Made by a program: the position numbers and the translations under genes
Shown: positions 40,999 to 50,900 of the stretch, piece by piece
How positions within the stretch are numbered: position 1 is the stretch's first letter
Layout: each line of letters opens with the position of its first letter
From: Bacteroidota bacterium
GTDB taxonomy: Bacteria; Bacteroidota; Bacteroidia; 2-12-FULL-35-15
DNA length: 52,951 bases
Assembly: GCA_025363555.1 (NCBI GenBank)
Contig: JANYDQ010000397.1
Span: 1-52,951 of the forward strand
Reading direction: 5' to 3'
The notes under the pieces: model-generated
What the model was told of the DNA's origin: nothing
What the model saw: only the letters and a program-made list of their open reading frames with translations
Database searches by the model: none

Positions 40999-42022
40999 AA
41001 AAATATTAATAACAGGAGGGGCAGGCTACATAGGCTCCCATACGATAATTGAGATTTTGGAAAACACAAACTATGATGTAACTTCGATAGACAATTTTTC
41101 TAATTCATCCTCTAAAACATTTGAACGTATCAAGCAAATTACCGGAAAAGAAGTAATAAATTACAATTGTGATTTATGCAACAAAGTGGAACTTGAAAAA
41201 ATTTTTGAGAATGAAAATAATATTATTGGGGTTATTCATTTTGCCGCTTTCAAGTTGGTTCCGGAATCGGTTGAACATCCCAATAAATATTATCATAATA
41301 ATATAAATTCATTGTTGAATGTTTTAGAATGCTGCCTCAAATTTGATATTCCTGATTTTATTTTTTCCTCTTCATGCTCTGTCTATGGTAACATTTCCGA
41401 ACTTCCGGTAAAAGAAACAACTCCCTTTGGTAAGGCTGAATCACCTTATGCCTATACAAAACAGGTAGGTGAAGAAATACTGAAAGATTATGCAAAAGCA
41501 AATCCGCAATTGCATGTTATCGCTTTGCGTTATTTTAATCCCGTTGGAGCTCACATTTCAGGATTAATAGGGGAAATTCCGCTTAACAAACCAAGTAATT
41601 TAGTACCTGTTATTACACAAACAGCAATTGGAAAAATAAAACAAATGACCGTTTATGGAAATGAATATAAAACGCGAGACGGAACTTGTATCCGAGATTA
41701 CATACACGTTACCGATGTTGCCATTGCTCATATAAAAGCACTTAGTTATTTAACAGATAATAAAAATAAATCCAATTTCTCTATATTTAATCTCGGGACC
41801 GGTACCGGGGTGAGTGTGCTGGAAGCTATTACTTCTTTCGAAAAAATAGCTGGAATAAAACTTAATTATAAAATTGGGAAAATGAGAGCAGGAGACGTTG
41901 AAGCGATTTATTCTGAAACTACATTATCAAAAAACGAACTTGACTGGGATACAAGATTCAGTTTGGACAAAATGATGGAAACCGCCTGGACATGGGAATT
42001 AAATTTAAATAAAGAAAATTAG
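40985..42022 (+). CDS. galE: UDP-glucose 4-epimerase
   Basis: The 345-residue protein has the NAD motif LITGGAGYIGSHTI (about residues 8-21), HFAAFKLVPESVEHPNKYYHNN (about 80-101), SSSCSVYGN, and the catalytic SPYAYTKQVGE (Tyr-x3-Lys, about 150-160). The 'AAxKLVxESVxxPxxYYxNN' block and the late MRAGDVEAIYS are characteristic of GalE. It interconverts UDP-Glc and UDP-Gal and so supplies galactose donors to the locus. The track's start at 40931 lies in the previous gene; ATG 40985 precedes EAGKKILITG. Its stop is 1 nt from the stop of the convergent membrane gene. Confidence 0.95.
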   Translation: MEAGKKILITGGAGYIGSHTIIEILENTNYDVTSIDNFSNSSSKTFERIKQITGKEVINYNCDLCNKVELEKIFENENNIIGVIHFAAFKLVPESVEHPNKYYHNNINSLLNVLECCLKFDIPDFIFSSSCSVYGNISELPVKETTPFGKAESPYAYTKQVGEEILKDYAKANPQLHVIALRYFNPVGAHISGLIGEIPLNKPSNLVPVITQTAIGKIKQMTVYGNEYKTRDGTCIRDYIHVTDVAIAHIKALSYLTDNKNKSNFSIFNLGTGTGVSVLEAITSFEKIAGIKLNYKIGKMRAGDVEAIYSETTLSKNELDWDTRFSLDKMMETAWTWELNLNKEN

Positions 42023-42023
42023 A

Positions 42024-43400
42024 TTACCCTCTTTTTTTCTCGGGTTCTTCCATCTTGGTTATTTTTTTATTCTTCATATAATAATTGAGTATTACCAACG
42101 CACTTAAAAACTCTGGCAGGAAGGCTATTTTAAATCGAACCAAAGCACCAAAATTGGAAGTGGATAAACCAATAATAAGTGCAAACAAAATAGAATAGGA
42201 TAAGCAGAATAGAATAAGAGGGTTATCAAATAGTATTTTAAATAATCGCAGAAATCTTATTCTGCTTAAAATAAAAATTGTTAACCCAAGATATACAGAA
42301 TTCTCTAACCCCGATAAAAACATTACAATATTCTTTGACTCCCATATATAGGGACGATACAGACCTGCAATGATAGCTTTCGGAGAAAGACTTACTGCAC
42401 CATCAACTGTTGTGTAAGAGCCAATGTCAAAAGAATTTCCTTTATATTCCGCACGTTTTAAATCAGCCTGTTTAATAGATGCTTCATTTACTAAATTTTT
42501 GATATCAAAATCTCCAATCGAACTTAGTACCAGGTATCCTCCTCCAAAACTTAAAACATAAACCAAAGGAATAAAAGAATACTTTAACAATTTATTTTTT
42601 ATGATCAATAATTTATCATAAAGTATCCATATAATAACACCCGGAAGTAAAGCAAACAATATATAAGGTTTGATGGCAAACATAATATACCCGCTGATTA
42701 GCAATATAATAAAATACTTAAATCGTTTTGTTTTAACAATAAAAGCATAATACAAGGCATAAATAAACCAGCACGAAGCAGATAAAGTAACAGTATCTTT
42801 CAGAATACCAGACCCCCAGAAAACCACAGAAGGAATAAAAAGAATAGAAATTGCAAGGTGAAAAGTTGCCTTTTTGTAAACATCAGTAAAAATTAAAAAT
42901 AACCGCCAAATGCCGGTAAATGAAGCCCACGACAATAGAATAGTGCAAAGTACATACGACTGAAAAGATAAAAACATGAAGGGAACCAAAATTTTGACAA
43001 GGAAAAATGATTTTGGTTCAATAAACATGTTCAACCATGGGTACCCGCTATCTCTTCCATCAAATAAATAATAATTTTCGATGCTTCCTTTTTCTAAATA
43101 CACTTTAATGAAATCTCCGGGCCTTACTTCCATCAAGTTAGTTAATGCTCTGGATGATTCGAAATAGGAAATAGTATCTCCTCCTTTATATACAAAAATA
43201 TATACCAAACAAAAACAAACCGCTCCCAAAACCTTCAAGGCTACTGCTCTTGAATAGTAACGATACAACGGATTTGTTTTAACATTTTTATACTCTATAT
43301 AATAAGAAATCAAAAAAATAATAATTATATATACAGGAATAGCAATATACTCCGACAGGGAGAGATTATCTATATATCCGTAATTTTTTATTTCATTCAT
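42024..43400 (-). CDS. Polytopic membrane protein, Wzy/O-antigen-polymerase-like
   Basis: The 458-residue protein has about ten transmembrane helices and a large loop (about residues 70-125, GGDTISYFESSRALTNLM ... YYLFDGRDSGYPWLNMF) on one side. A conserved-looking PSVVFWGSGILKDTVTLSA lies in the middle, and it has a basic C-terminal tail. The layout resembles glycan polymerases or EpsG-like proteins, and such proteins are common at the edge of Bacteroidota glycan loci, but no catalytic motif fixes the call. A Wzy role would be unusual next to a Wzm/Wzt exporter. It is transcribed toward galE and has its own promoter element, divergent from rel. Confidence 0.6.
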   Translation of the reverse strand: MNEIKNYGYIDNLSLSEYIAIPVYIIIIFLISYYIEYKNVKTNPLYRYYSRAVALKVLGAVCFCLVYIFVYKGGDTISYFESSRALTNLMEVRPGDFIKVYLEKGSIENYYLFDGRDSGYPWLNMFIEPKSFFLVKILVPFMFLSFQSYVLCTILLSWASFTGIWRLFLIFTDVYKKATFHLAISILFIPSVVFWGSGILKDTVTLSASCWFIYALYYAFIVKTKRFKYFIILLISGYIMFAIKPYILFALLPGVIIWILYDKLLIIKNKLLKYSFIPLVYVLSFGGGYLVLSSIGDFDIKNLVNEASIKQADLKRAEYKGNSFDIGSYTTVDGAVSLSPKAIIAGLYRPYIWESKNIVMFLSGLENSVYLGLTIFILSRIRFLRLFKILFDNPLILFCLSYSILFALIIGLSTSNFGALVRFKIAFLPEFLSALVILNYYMKNKKITKMEEPEKKRG

Positions 43401-43440
43401 AATTTATATTGGTTAGTCCGAAACCCGCTTTTTCTTTTTT

Positions 43441-43448
43441 CAAAAGTA
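43441..43448 (-). promoter_or_regulatory. -7 element TACTTTTG for the membrane-protein gene
   Basis: A perfect match on the minus strand lies 41 nt before the ATG at 43400, with a TTG 24 nt further up. It lies back to back with the rel promoter. Confidence 0.55.
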
Positions 43449-43461
43449 GAAATTTTAAAAC

Positions 43462-43469
43462 TAACTTTG
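43462..43469 (+). promoter_or_regulatory. -7 element TAACTTTG of the rel gene
   Basis: A perfect TAnnTTTG match lies 22 nt before ATG 43491. It covers the track's ATG at 43467, so that codon cannot be the start of this transcript. Confidence 0.65.
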
Positions 43470-43490
43470 TATCAAAATATTTATTTGTTT

Positions 43491-45710
43491 ATGGAAGAAC
43501 AAAATTCTATTGATTTAGAGCAGGAGAAAAAAGAAATTCTGAAACGTTACCGTGCGCTATTACGTGCCTGCAGACGCACATTAGAAAAAGGAGACAAACT
43601 GCTCATCCGTAAAGCTTTTAACATTGCTCTGGAAGCGCACAAAGACATGCGCAGAAAATCAGGCGAACCTTATATTTATCATCCTATAGCTGTTGCTCAT
43701 ATCTGTGCCGAAGAAATAGGATTAGGCACTACTTCAGTTGTTTGCGCGCTTTTACACGATGTGGTAGAGGATACAGATTTGACATTGGACGACATTCGCG
43801 GGCTGTTTGGTGAAAAGGAAGCGAAGATTATTGACGGACTAACTAAAATATCAGGGGTATTCGATCAGGGTTCTTCGCAGCAGGCAGAGAATTTCCGTAA
43901 AATGTTGCTCACCTTGTCGGATGATGTGAGGGTTATATTGATAAAACTTGCCGACCGATTGCATAACATGCGCACACTGGACCACATGGAACGCGGAAAA
44001 CAATTAAAAATAGCTTCCGAAACCCTTTATTTATATGCTCCCTTGGCTCATCGGCTAGGCTTAAATGCTATTAAAGTAGAACTGGAAGATTTAGGTTTGA
44101 AATATACCGAGCCCGATGTATATCACAGTATTCAGCAAAAACTAACAGAAAGTGAACCCGAGCGCAAAAGGTTTATTTCTAAATTTATTATTCCGATAAA
44201 AGAAATCCTGGATGAACTGGGTATGAAATCCACCATTATTGGTCGCCCAAAATCCATTTATTCCATCAATACTAAAATAAAAACAAAGGGAGTTACATTC
44301 GAAGAGATATTCGATTTGTTTGCTATTCGTATTATTATCGATTCGCCCGAAGAAACGGAGAAAGCAGACTGTTGGAGGGTATATTCCATAGTTACCGACT
44401 TTTACCTTCCTTCTCCCGACCGTTTGCGCGACTGGATTTCTACACCTAAATCTAATGGGTATGAAAGTTTGCATGCCACCGTTATGGGTCCGGATGGGAA
44501 ATGGGTGGAAGTACAAATTCGCTCTGTACGTATGGACGAACTTGCTGAAAAAGGATATGCTGCTCACTGGAAATACAAAGACAGTTCGAACGAAACGCAA
44601 CTGGATGAATGGATTCGTAAGATACGTGAAGTGCTCGAAAATCCTGAAGAGAATGCCCTTGAGTTTATTGATGATTTTAAATTAAATTTATTTGCAGAGG
44701 AAATTTTTGCTTTTACTCCAAAAGGAGAAATAAAAACCTTACCCAAAAATTCTACTGCTTTAGATTTCGCCTTCGACATACATACTAAAATAGGCGAAAA
44801 ATGTATCGGTGCAAAGGTGAATCATAAATTAGTTCCATTGAGCTACAAACTGAAAAGTGGCGACCAGGTGGAAATACTTACCTCCTCTAAACAAAAACCA
44901 AAAGAAGACTGGCTGGGCTTTGTGGTTACCGCCCGGGCGAAAGGAAAAATAAAAGCCGCACTGAAAGAAGATAAGAGGAAAGTAGCTAAGGATGGAAAAG
45001 CAATGCTGGAGCGTAAGTTCAATCATCTTAAAATTGATTTTAATTCAAACAATGTAAACCAACTGGCTAATTATTTTAAACTTCCGAGCAGCCAGGAATT
45101 GTTTTACCGGATTGCGGTAGGCAATATTGATGTAAAACATTTAAAAGATTTTCGCCAGGAAAATGGAAAAATAACTCATAAATCAGGAACCCTGAAAGGA
45201 AAAGACACTGCACCATCCCTGGAACAAATGGTGACTGCTGCCCGCGGGAAGTCGGATTTACTGGTGATTGGTGAAAACCTGCAAAAGATAGATTATAAAT
45301 TATCTCCTTGTTGCAGTCCTATTCCTGGTGATGATGTGTTTGGTTTTATTACCATTAACGAAGGTATAAAAATTCATCGTGTTAATTGCCCCAATGCTAT
45401 TCAATTATTGTCGAATTACGCTTACCGGGTGGTGAAAGCAAAATGGACCAGCAAGGAATTAATTTCTTTCCTTGCAGGTATTAAAATTACAGGCATTGAC
45501 GAAGTAGGAATTGTAAATAATATTACCAAAATTATTTCGAACGAACTGAATGTAAATATGCGCTCTATTAGTTTTGATACTAATGACGGTACTTTTGAAG
45601 GAACTATAATGGTGTTTGTTCAGGATACAAACCATCTTACAGAATTAACCAAAAAACTAAAAACAGTAAATGGTGTGCTTAATGTAACAAGAATAGATGG
45701 GAAGGATTAG
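43491..45710 (+). CDS. rel: Bifunctional (p)ppGpp synthetase/hydrolase (Rel/SpoT)
   Basis: The long RSH protein has about 739 residues. The HD hydrolase domain is marked by YIYHPIAVAHICAEE and LLHDVVEDTDLTL (about residues 56-97), and its His-Asp pair is intact. The synthetase domain (about 235-360) holds GRPKSIYSINTKIKTKG, SNGYESLHATVMGP and EVQIRSVRMDELAEKGYAAHWKYK. TGS follows (about 395-460, KTLPKNSTALDFAFDIH), then a CC/zinc-finger region (LSPCCSPIPGDDVFGF) and a terminal ACT domain. Both activities should work, so it sets the alarmone level during starvation. The start at 43491 is chosen because the promoter covers the track's earlier ATG. A strong terminator follows. Confidence 0.95.
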   Translation: MEEQNSIDLEQEKKEILKRYRALLRACRRTLEKGDKLLIRKAFNIALEAHKDMRRKSGEPYIYHPIAVAHICAEEIGLGTTSVVCALLHDVVEDTDLTLDDIRGLFGEKEAKIIDGLTKISGVFDQGSSQQAENFRKMLLTLSDDVRVILIKLADRLHNMRTLDHMERGKQLKIASETLYLYAPLAHRLGLNAIKVELEDLGLKYTEPDVYHSIQQKLTESEPERKRFISKFIIPIKEILDELGMKSTIIGRPKSIYSINTKIKTKGVTFEEIFDLFAIRIIIDSPEETEKADCWRVYSIVTDFYLPSPDRLRDWISTPKSNGYESLHATVMGPDGKWVEVQIRSVRMDELAEKGYAAHWKYKDSSNETQLDEWIRKIREVLENPEENALEFIDDFKLNLFAEEIFAFTPKGEIKTLPKNSTALDFAFDIHTKIGEKCIGAKVNHKLVPLSYKLKSGDQVEILTSSKQKPKEDWLGFVVTARAKGKIKAALKEDKRKVAKDGKAMLERKFNHLKIDFNSNNVNQLANYFKLPSSQELFYRIAVGNIDVKHLKDFRQENGKITHKSGTLKGKDTAPSLEQMVTAARGKSDLLVIGENLQKIDYKLSPCCSPIPGDDVFGFITINEGIKIHRVNCPNAIQLLSNYAYRVVKAKWTSKELISFLAGIKITGIDEVGIVNNITKIISNELNVNMRSISFDTNDGTFEGTIMVFVQDTNHLTELTKKLKTVNGVLNVTRIDGKD

Positions 45711-45737
45711 TTTACTTAATAATTGGTTTATTAAAAT

Positions 45738-45773
45738 AAAAAACCTTTTTACATCATTGTAAAAAGGTTTTTT
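45738..45773. terminator. Bidirectional terminator after rel
   Basis: A 16-bp perfect stem AAAAAACCTTTTTACA/TGTAAAAAGGTTTTTT with a 4-nt loop (TCAT) ends in a T-run on both strands. It serves rel and the convergent coiled-coil gene. Confidence 0.93.
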
Positions 45774-45805
45774 GCGTACTCTGCAAAGTTCATACAAAAG
45801 AATAG

Positions 45806-46069
45806 TTAGTTCTTCATCAATTGCGCTATCTGCTTTTTAAGCATTTTTACTTCTTCCTCAAAACTCACCATCATATTCTTCATATCCTTTTTATCGGCTT
45901 TCAGACTTTTAATTTCGTCATCCTTCTTTTTGTTTTCGGAATACAAATCAGCATTGTCTTTTTTAAGGTGTTTCACCTCTCCGCTTAGTTTGGTATATTC
46001 TGCTTTCAGACTTTCAAAAGTCCAATCTTTCTCCTTTATCGGAAGTTTTTTATATTCGTGTGTTGGCAT
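45806..46069 (-). CDS. Small coiled-coil protein
   Basis: The 87-residue protein is nearly all charged heptad-like helix: WTFESLKAEYTKLSGEVKHLKK ... NKKKDDEIKSLKADKKDM ... EVKMLKKQIAQLMKN. It has no signal peptide, cysteine or catalytic motif. Such short coiled coils can be scaffold or regulatory proteins, and some resemble the N-terminal part of transposase or phage accessory proteins; no specific family is evident. It has its own -7 box (TACATTTG) eight nt upstream, which would give an almost leaderless transcript, and shares the terminator at 45738 with rel. Confidence 0.7.
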   Translation of the reverse strand: MPTHEYKKLPIKEKDWTFESLKAEYTKLSGEVKHLKKDNADLYSENKKKDDEIKSLKADKKDMKNMMVSFEEEVKMLKKQIAQLMKN

Positions 46070-46076
46070 AGTGCGT

Positions 46077-46084
46077 CAAATGTA
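46077..46084 (-). promoter_or_regulatory. -7 element TACATTTG next to the coiled-coil gene
   Basis: A perfect TAnnTTTG match on the minus strand ends 7 nt before the ATG at 46069. A leaderless or near-leaderless transcript would result. No -33 TTG at good spacing. Confidence 0.45.
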
Positions 46085-46172
46085 TTAATAGTAAGGAATG
46101 GTTAAAGCATTTTAAGGTTTTTTAACAAAAAAATAATTTTATACTCACCTGGTAATTTATTACCAATTTTAG

Positions 46173-47873
46173 CTATTGAATCACCACCTTCACCACGTTC
46201 GATTTCCGTTCTGACGTTCGTATGCTCACAAAATAAACACCCCTGGCAATACCTGAAACATCAATATGACTGTGTTGAATTCCTTTAGTGGTTGTATCTC
46301 CCTTACTTCTTTTTATCTCCTGCCCTAACACATCCATAAAAACAATTTCAACGGTTTGATAACTATTATATACCAGGTTAATCATATCAGTTGCCGGATT
46401 AGGAAATACATTTTGAATTTCTAATTCTGAATCAGCCCATCCGTTATCAACAATACCTGCACGAGAAATAGGTTCCAGACAATAATTCTGAATAGACTTC
46501 ACTGATTTGAATAAGTTTAATCGCCCACCGCTTGCCGTAACACCTGCACTCATAGAAGGAATAATATCTACAGCACCCAGTAGAGAATCTCTAACAATTA
46601 AAGCTACCGAAGAAGGATATAATTTAGCATCCGCGATAAACTTTGCACACTGCACAGAATACATTAATGCCACACAACCTGCCACATGAGGCGTAGCCAT
46701 TGAAGTACCTGTCCAGGTGGTTCCGCCATAGGTATTTCCGGGCAGTGTACTTGTAATTTCAGTTCCTGGCGAGCCTAAATCAATGGTAGAGGCACCATAT
46801 CCGCAACTACTGTTTTTTGCATCGGTCCTGGTGGTGTTGGTTACCGCTATCATAAAGCTGCTTGTGCACGCAGTGGGAATATCGCCTTGTGTATCTATAT
46901 TGTAATTAGCATTTGCGGTAGCACAGGCACTTAAAATACCTACAGAACCCAATGAATCATACATGGCACACCAAAGCGGATGAGCCGATGGCTGTGCCAA
47001 ATCTATTCCGAATGAAGAATTGGTAGCCACCACAAAAGCTCCCTTGACACCATTGGTTTGATTGTAAAGCCGCCTGTTATCCATTACATACGAATAAGCT
47101 ACCACCACATCTGCATCCTGCGCATTGCCATACATAACAGGCATAATCCTCACATTCCAGTTTACTCCTGTTACTCCTATTCCGTTATTTCCCCTTGCTC
47201 CCACTGTTCCGCACACGTGAGTGCCATGTTGTGCAGAAGTAATATTATCATTCCCTGTAGCAGTATTCCAGCCTTTCACATCGTCTATGTAGCCATTCCC
47301 GTCATCATCTATTCCATTGCCCGGAATTTCATGACGGTTTTTCCAGAAGTTCAAATCCTGTTGCGTTAAGTCAAAGCCACCATCTACTACAGCTACTACA
47401 ATAGTATCTCCCTGTGCTGTCAATCCACCGGTGGTGATGTCCCATGCTTCGGGAGCATCTATATCTGCATCGTTTGCCCCTCCGTTCTGCCCGGTATTGT
47501 TCATGTCCCACATGTTGCCATTTACATAATTAGGGTCGTTGGGAGGATTAACACGTTCTTTTGTTTTATAGTTAAATTGAGCAAGTACAGTAAGCGGGTT
47601 TGCTTTCACTGCTTCCAGCATTCTGTCCTGGTTCATGGTGGCTGCATCGAAATCAAAAAGCATAATGTGCATGGATTTGGAAAGCATTCGCTCCATTTTG
47701 AAACTTGTTTTTATTCCTCCTACTTTTTGTAATGTTGAAACAAAATCATCCATTTCTGTATTAGAATGAAGCATAACAATAATGTTACCCGGAATGTTAT
47801 CTGTTTGCTGCGCAGAAATGAAATTAAAGGTAGTAATTAATAAAGCAATACTGAATAAGTATTTTTTTTGCAT
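46173..47873 (-). CDS. Secreted subtilase (S8) with T9SS sorting domain
   Basis: This is a 566-residue exported protease. A signal peptide (MQKKYLFSIALLITTFNFISAQ) is followed by a short inhibitor-like segment (NIIVMLHSNTEMDDFVSTLQ) and the S8 domain with all three catalytic motifs: VAVVDGGFDL (Asp, about residue 163), QHGTHVCGTVGARGN (His, about 218) and WTGTSMATPHVAGCV (Ser, about 391). The C-terminal 80 residues are a type A sorting domain (VFPNPATDMINLVYN ... GVYFVSIRTSERK). It should be exported by T9SS and act at the cell surface or outside. It is monocistronic, divergent from the AddA-like gene. Confidence 0.95.
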   Translation of the reverse strand: MQKKYLFSIALLITTFNFISAQQTDNIPGNIIVMLHSNTEMDDFVSTLQKVGGIKTSFKMERMLSKSMHIMLFDFDAATMNQDRMLEAVKANPLTVLAQFNYKTKERVNPPNDPNYVNGNMWDMNNTGQNGGANDADIDAPEAWDITTGGLTAQGDTIVVAVVDGGFDLTQQDLNFWKNRHEIPGNGIDDDGNGYIDDVKGWNTATGNDNITSAQHGTHVCGTVGARGNNGIGVTGVNWNVRIMPVMYGNAQDADVVVAYSYVMDNRRLYNQTNGVKGAFVVATNSSFGIDLAQPSAHPLWCAMYDSLGSVGILSACATANANYNIDTQGDIPTACTSSFMIAVTNTTRTDAKNSSCGYGASTIDLGSPGTEITSTLPGNTYGGTTWTGTSMATPHVAGCVALMYSVQCAKFIADAKLYPSSVALIVRDSLLGAVDIIPSMSAGVTASGGRLNLFKSVKSIQNYCLEPISRAGIVDNGWADSELEIQNVFPNPATDMINLVYNSYQTVEIVFMDVLGQEIKRSKGDTTTKGIQHSHIDVSGIARGVYFVSIRTSERKSNVVKVVIQ

Positions 47874-47994
47874 AGTATGGTTAATTAAATATTCAACAAT
47901 GTTAGGTATTTATTCTGTAATTTGCAACTCCATCATTAAACCTTTTGGGTTGGAATACCACTGATGGCTTATAATAAATAGAAAATTACAATTT

Positions 47995-50900
47995 ATGGCA
48001 GACAAAAATTTCACCGTTTATAAATCTTCAGCAGGGTCGGGAAAAACATTTACCCTCGTGAAAGAATACCTTGCGCTGGCGCTTAACGATGCTGCCAATC
48101 CGCCCCGGGCATACAAACACATACTGGCGGTAACCTTTACCAATAAAGCCGCTGCCGAAATGAAAGAGCGGATTATAAAAGCATTGAAAGAACTTTCGGA
48201 AGAGGATTATTCCATTATTTCCGGTGGTACCAAAACCATGCTGGCTGCGCTGAAAGAACATAAAAAACTGAATGCTATCCAACAATTGGATGATACGATA
48301 ATACGCAACCGCGCCCGGAATATTTTAACTGCCATACTTCATAACTATTCCGACTTTGCCATTGGAACCATTGATAAGTTTGTTCAAAAGGTGGTTCGCA
48401 CCTTTGCCTTCGATTTGAAAATACCAATGAGTTTTGATATTGAAATGGATGATGATAAATTACTCACACAGGCTATTGATTTATTGATGGGACAGATAGG
48501 CACGGACGAGAAACTGACCAAAGCCCTGGTAGAATACACTGAAAGCAAAACCGATGATGAGAAAAGCTGGCATATTGAAAACGATTTAAAACAATTTGCC
48601 AAAAACCTGCTGACAGAAGACGGTGCTGTATATATAGAAAAACTAAGGGAACTGACGGTGGATGATTTTTTTAAAATAAAAGAAACCCTAGCTTCTGAAT
48701 TAAAAAAGTTTGAAACAATTATTAACCTTTGCGGAAACGAAGGACTGGAACTTATTAAAAAGGCTGGGGTGGAACACGACACTTTTGCAGGAGGAAAAAA
48801 CGGGATAGGAAAGTATTTTATATATTTATCCGAATCGAGATTGGATAAACTTACCCCTACTGCCACTGTTCAGAATAACATTGAAGAAGATAAATGGTAT
48901 GCGGGAAAAGCTTCGGGGGCTGATAAAGCTGCTATTGATTCCATTAAAAGCAAACTGCTAAATGTATATGGCAAAGCCACTTCTTTCATTGAAGCCAATC
49001 TTGGTGAATTTATTTTATTCCTGCTCATTAATAAAAACATGTATTCGCTGGCAGTGCTCAATGAAATTGAAAAACTGATGAATGAATACAAAGCCGAAAA
49101 CAATATTCTTCATATTTCGGAATTCAATAAAATGATTGCAAAGATTGTGATGAACGAGCCCATCCCCTTTATTTATGAGCGACTGGGAGAAAAGTACAAC
49201 AATTACCTGGTGGATGAATTCCAGGATACAAGTGTATTGCAGTTTCAAAACCTGTTGCCGCTAATCGACAATTCGCTTGCCACAGGTCATTTCACCATGC
49301 TGGTAGGCGATGGCAAACAAGCCATTTATCGCTTCCGGGGCGGAGAGGTGGAACAGTTTGCCATGCTTCCCGAACTCTTTAAGCACAACAATAATGAACT
49401 GGTGCTGGAGCGACAGGCATCGCTTATCAGAAATCATAATCCGCAGGTATTAAAAAATAACTACCGCAGCAAACGCGAAGTAATAGAGTTTAATAATTCC
49501 GTATTTAAAATACTTGGAAATGAACTGAACGAAAAGTATAAAAACATTTACCTTGATTTGGAACAGGGCTTTGCTGCCGATAACACAGGTGGTTTTGTTC
49601 AGGTAGATTTTATTCAGGAACAGCAGGAAGAAGGGCGGGAGCAAAACAGGGAGCGGACACTCCACATCATTCATCAATTAAAAAATGATAACTATCAGTT
49701 GAAAGACATTGCCATCCTGGTGCGTAAAAACACTGATGGAAGCGACATTGCGAACTATCTTACCGCCAATGGCATTGAAGTTATTTCGTCAGAATCTTTG
49801 TTATTAAAAAACTCTAAAGAGATTAATTTTATTTATTCACTGCTGAAATACCTTGCCAACACGCAGGATGCCATTGTACAAGCCGAAATAATAGAATACC
49901 TGGTTTCCAAAAATTACCTTCCCTCCCACTCTATTGACGAAATGCTGGTATTAAAAAACACAACCAGTTTGCTGTCGGTTATTAAATCTGCAAAAATAGA
50001 TTTCAGCGTTATTCATCTTGGCAAAATGGCGCTGTATGAGCTGTGCGAAGAGTTGATTCGCATTTTTAAACTCAATGCAACACCCAATGCCTATATCCAG
50101 TTTTTTTTGGATGAAGTATTAAATTATTCCATTAAGAAAAATAATAACCTCAACGATTTTATAGAATACTGGGAAGAAAAACGGCTGAAATCATCCTTAA
50201 TTGTTCCGCAGGGAATGAATGCAGTAAGCATTATGACTACCCACAAAGCAAAGGGGCTGGAGTTCCCGGTGGTTATCCTGCCTTTCTGCAACGGCAAGGT
50301 AACTAACGGAAAAGAGAATTTGTGGATAGATGTGAAAAACGAAAAACTACCTAACCTGCCATCGGCACTGGTTCCTGCTGTGGCTGCCTTGCAGGAAACA
50401 ATGTATGCAGATGTGTACGAAGAGGAAGTAAACAAATCGCTGCTCGACAGCCTGAATGTGCTATACGTGGGGCTTACCCGGGCAGAAGAAAGAATGTATA
50501 TACTCACCGGCAAACCGTCCGCTAAGCCCCAAAACCTGGGAACAGTGAGTGATATGCTGGCATTTTATTACACGCAAAAAGGAGAATGGGATACTGCCAA
50601 AACGATATATACCTTTGGCAATGCGATACCGCGCAAACCGGAAACCTTGCACCTGAAACCCGCAACTTTAAACTTTCAACTTACTACTTTCAACTCCAAC
50701 CAATGGCGCGACAATATTAAGATGAGGGCGGCTGCTCCTACCATTTGGGACACACAGGCTGCGGAAACAAAAAAAGATTATGGCGTGGTAGTACATACTG
50801 CTTTGGCAAAAATAAAAACCGAAGACGATATTGAACCAGCTCTAAAATCAATGTGTGCAGAGGGTTTAATAACCAATGAAGAAAAAACGAATTTACAAAA

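Noticed and set aside
44142-44600. 152-residue antisense ORF within rel
   Set aside because: It mirrors the conserved synthetase coding sequence and has no independent support.
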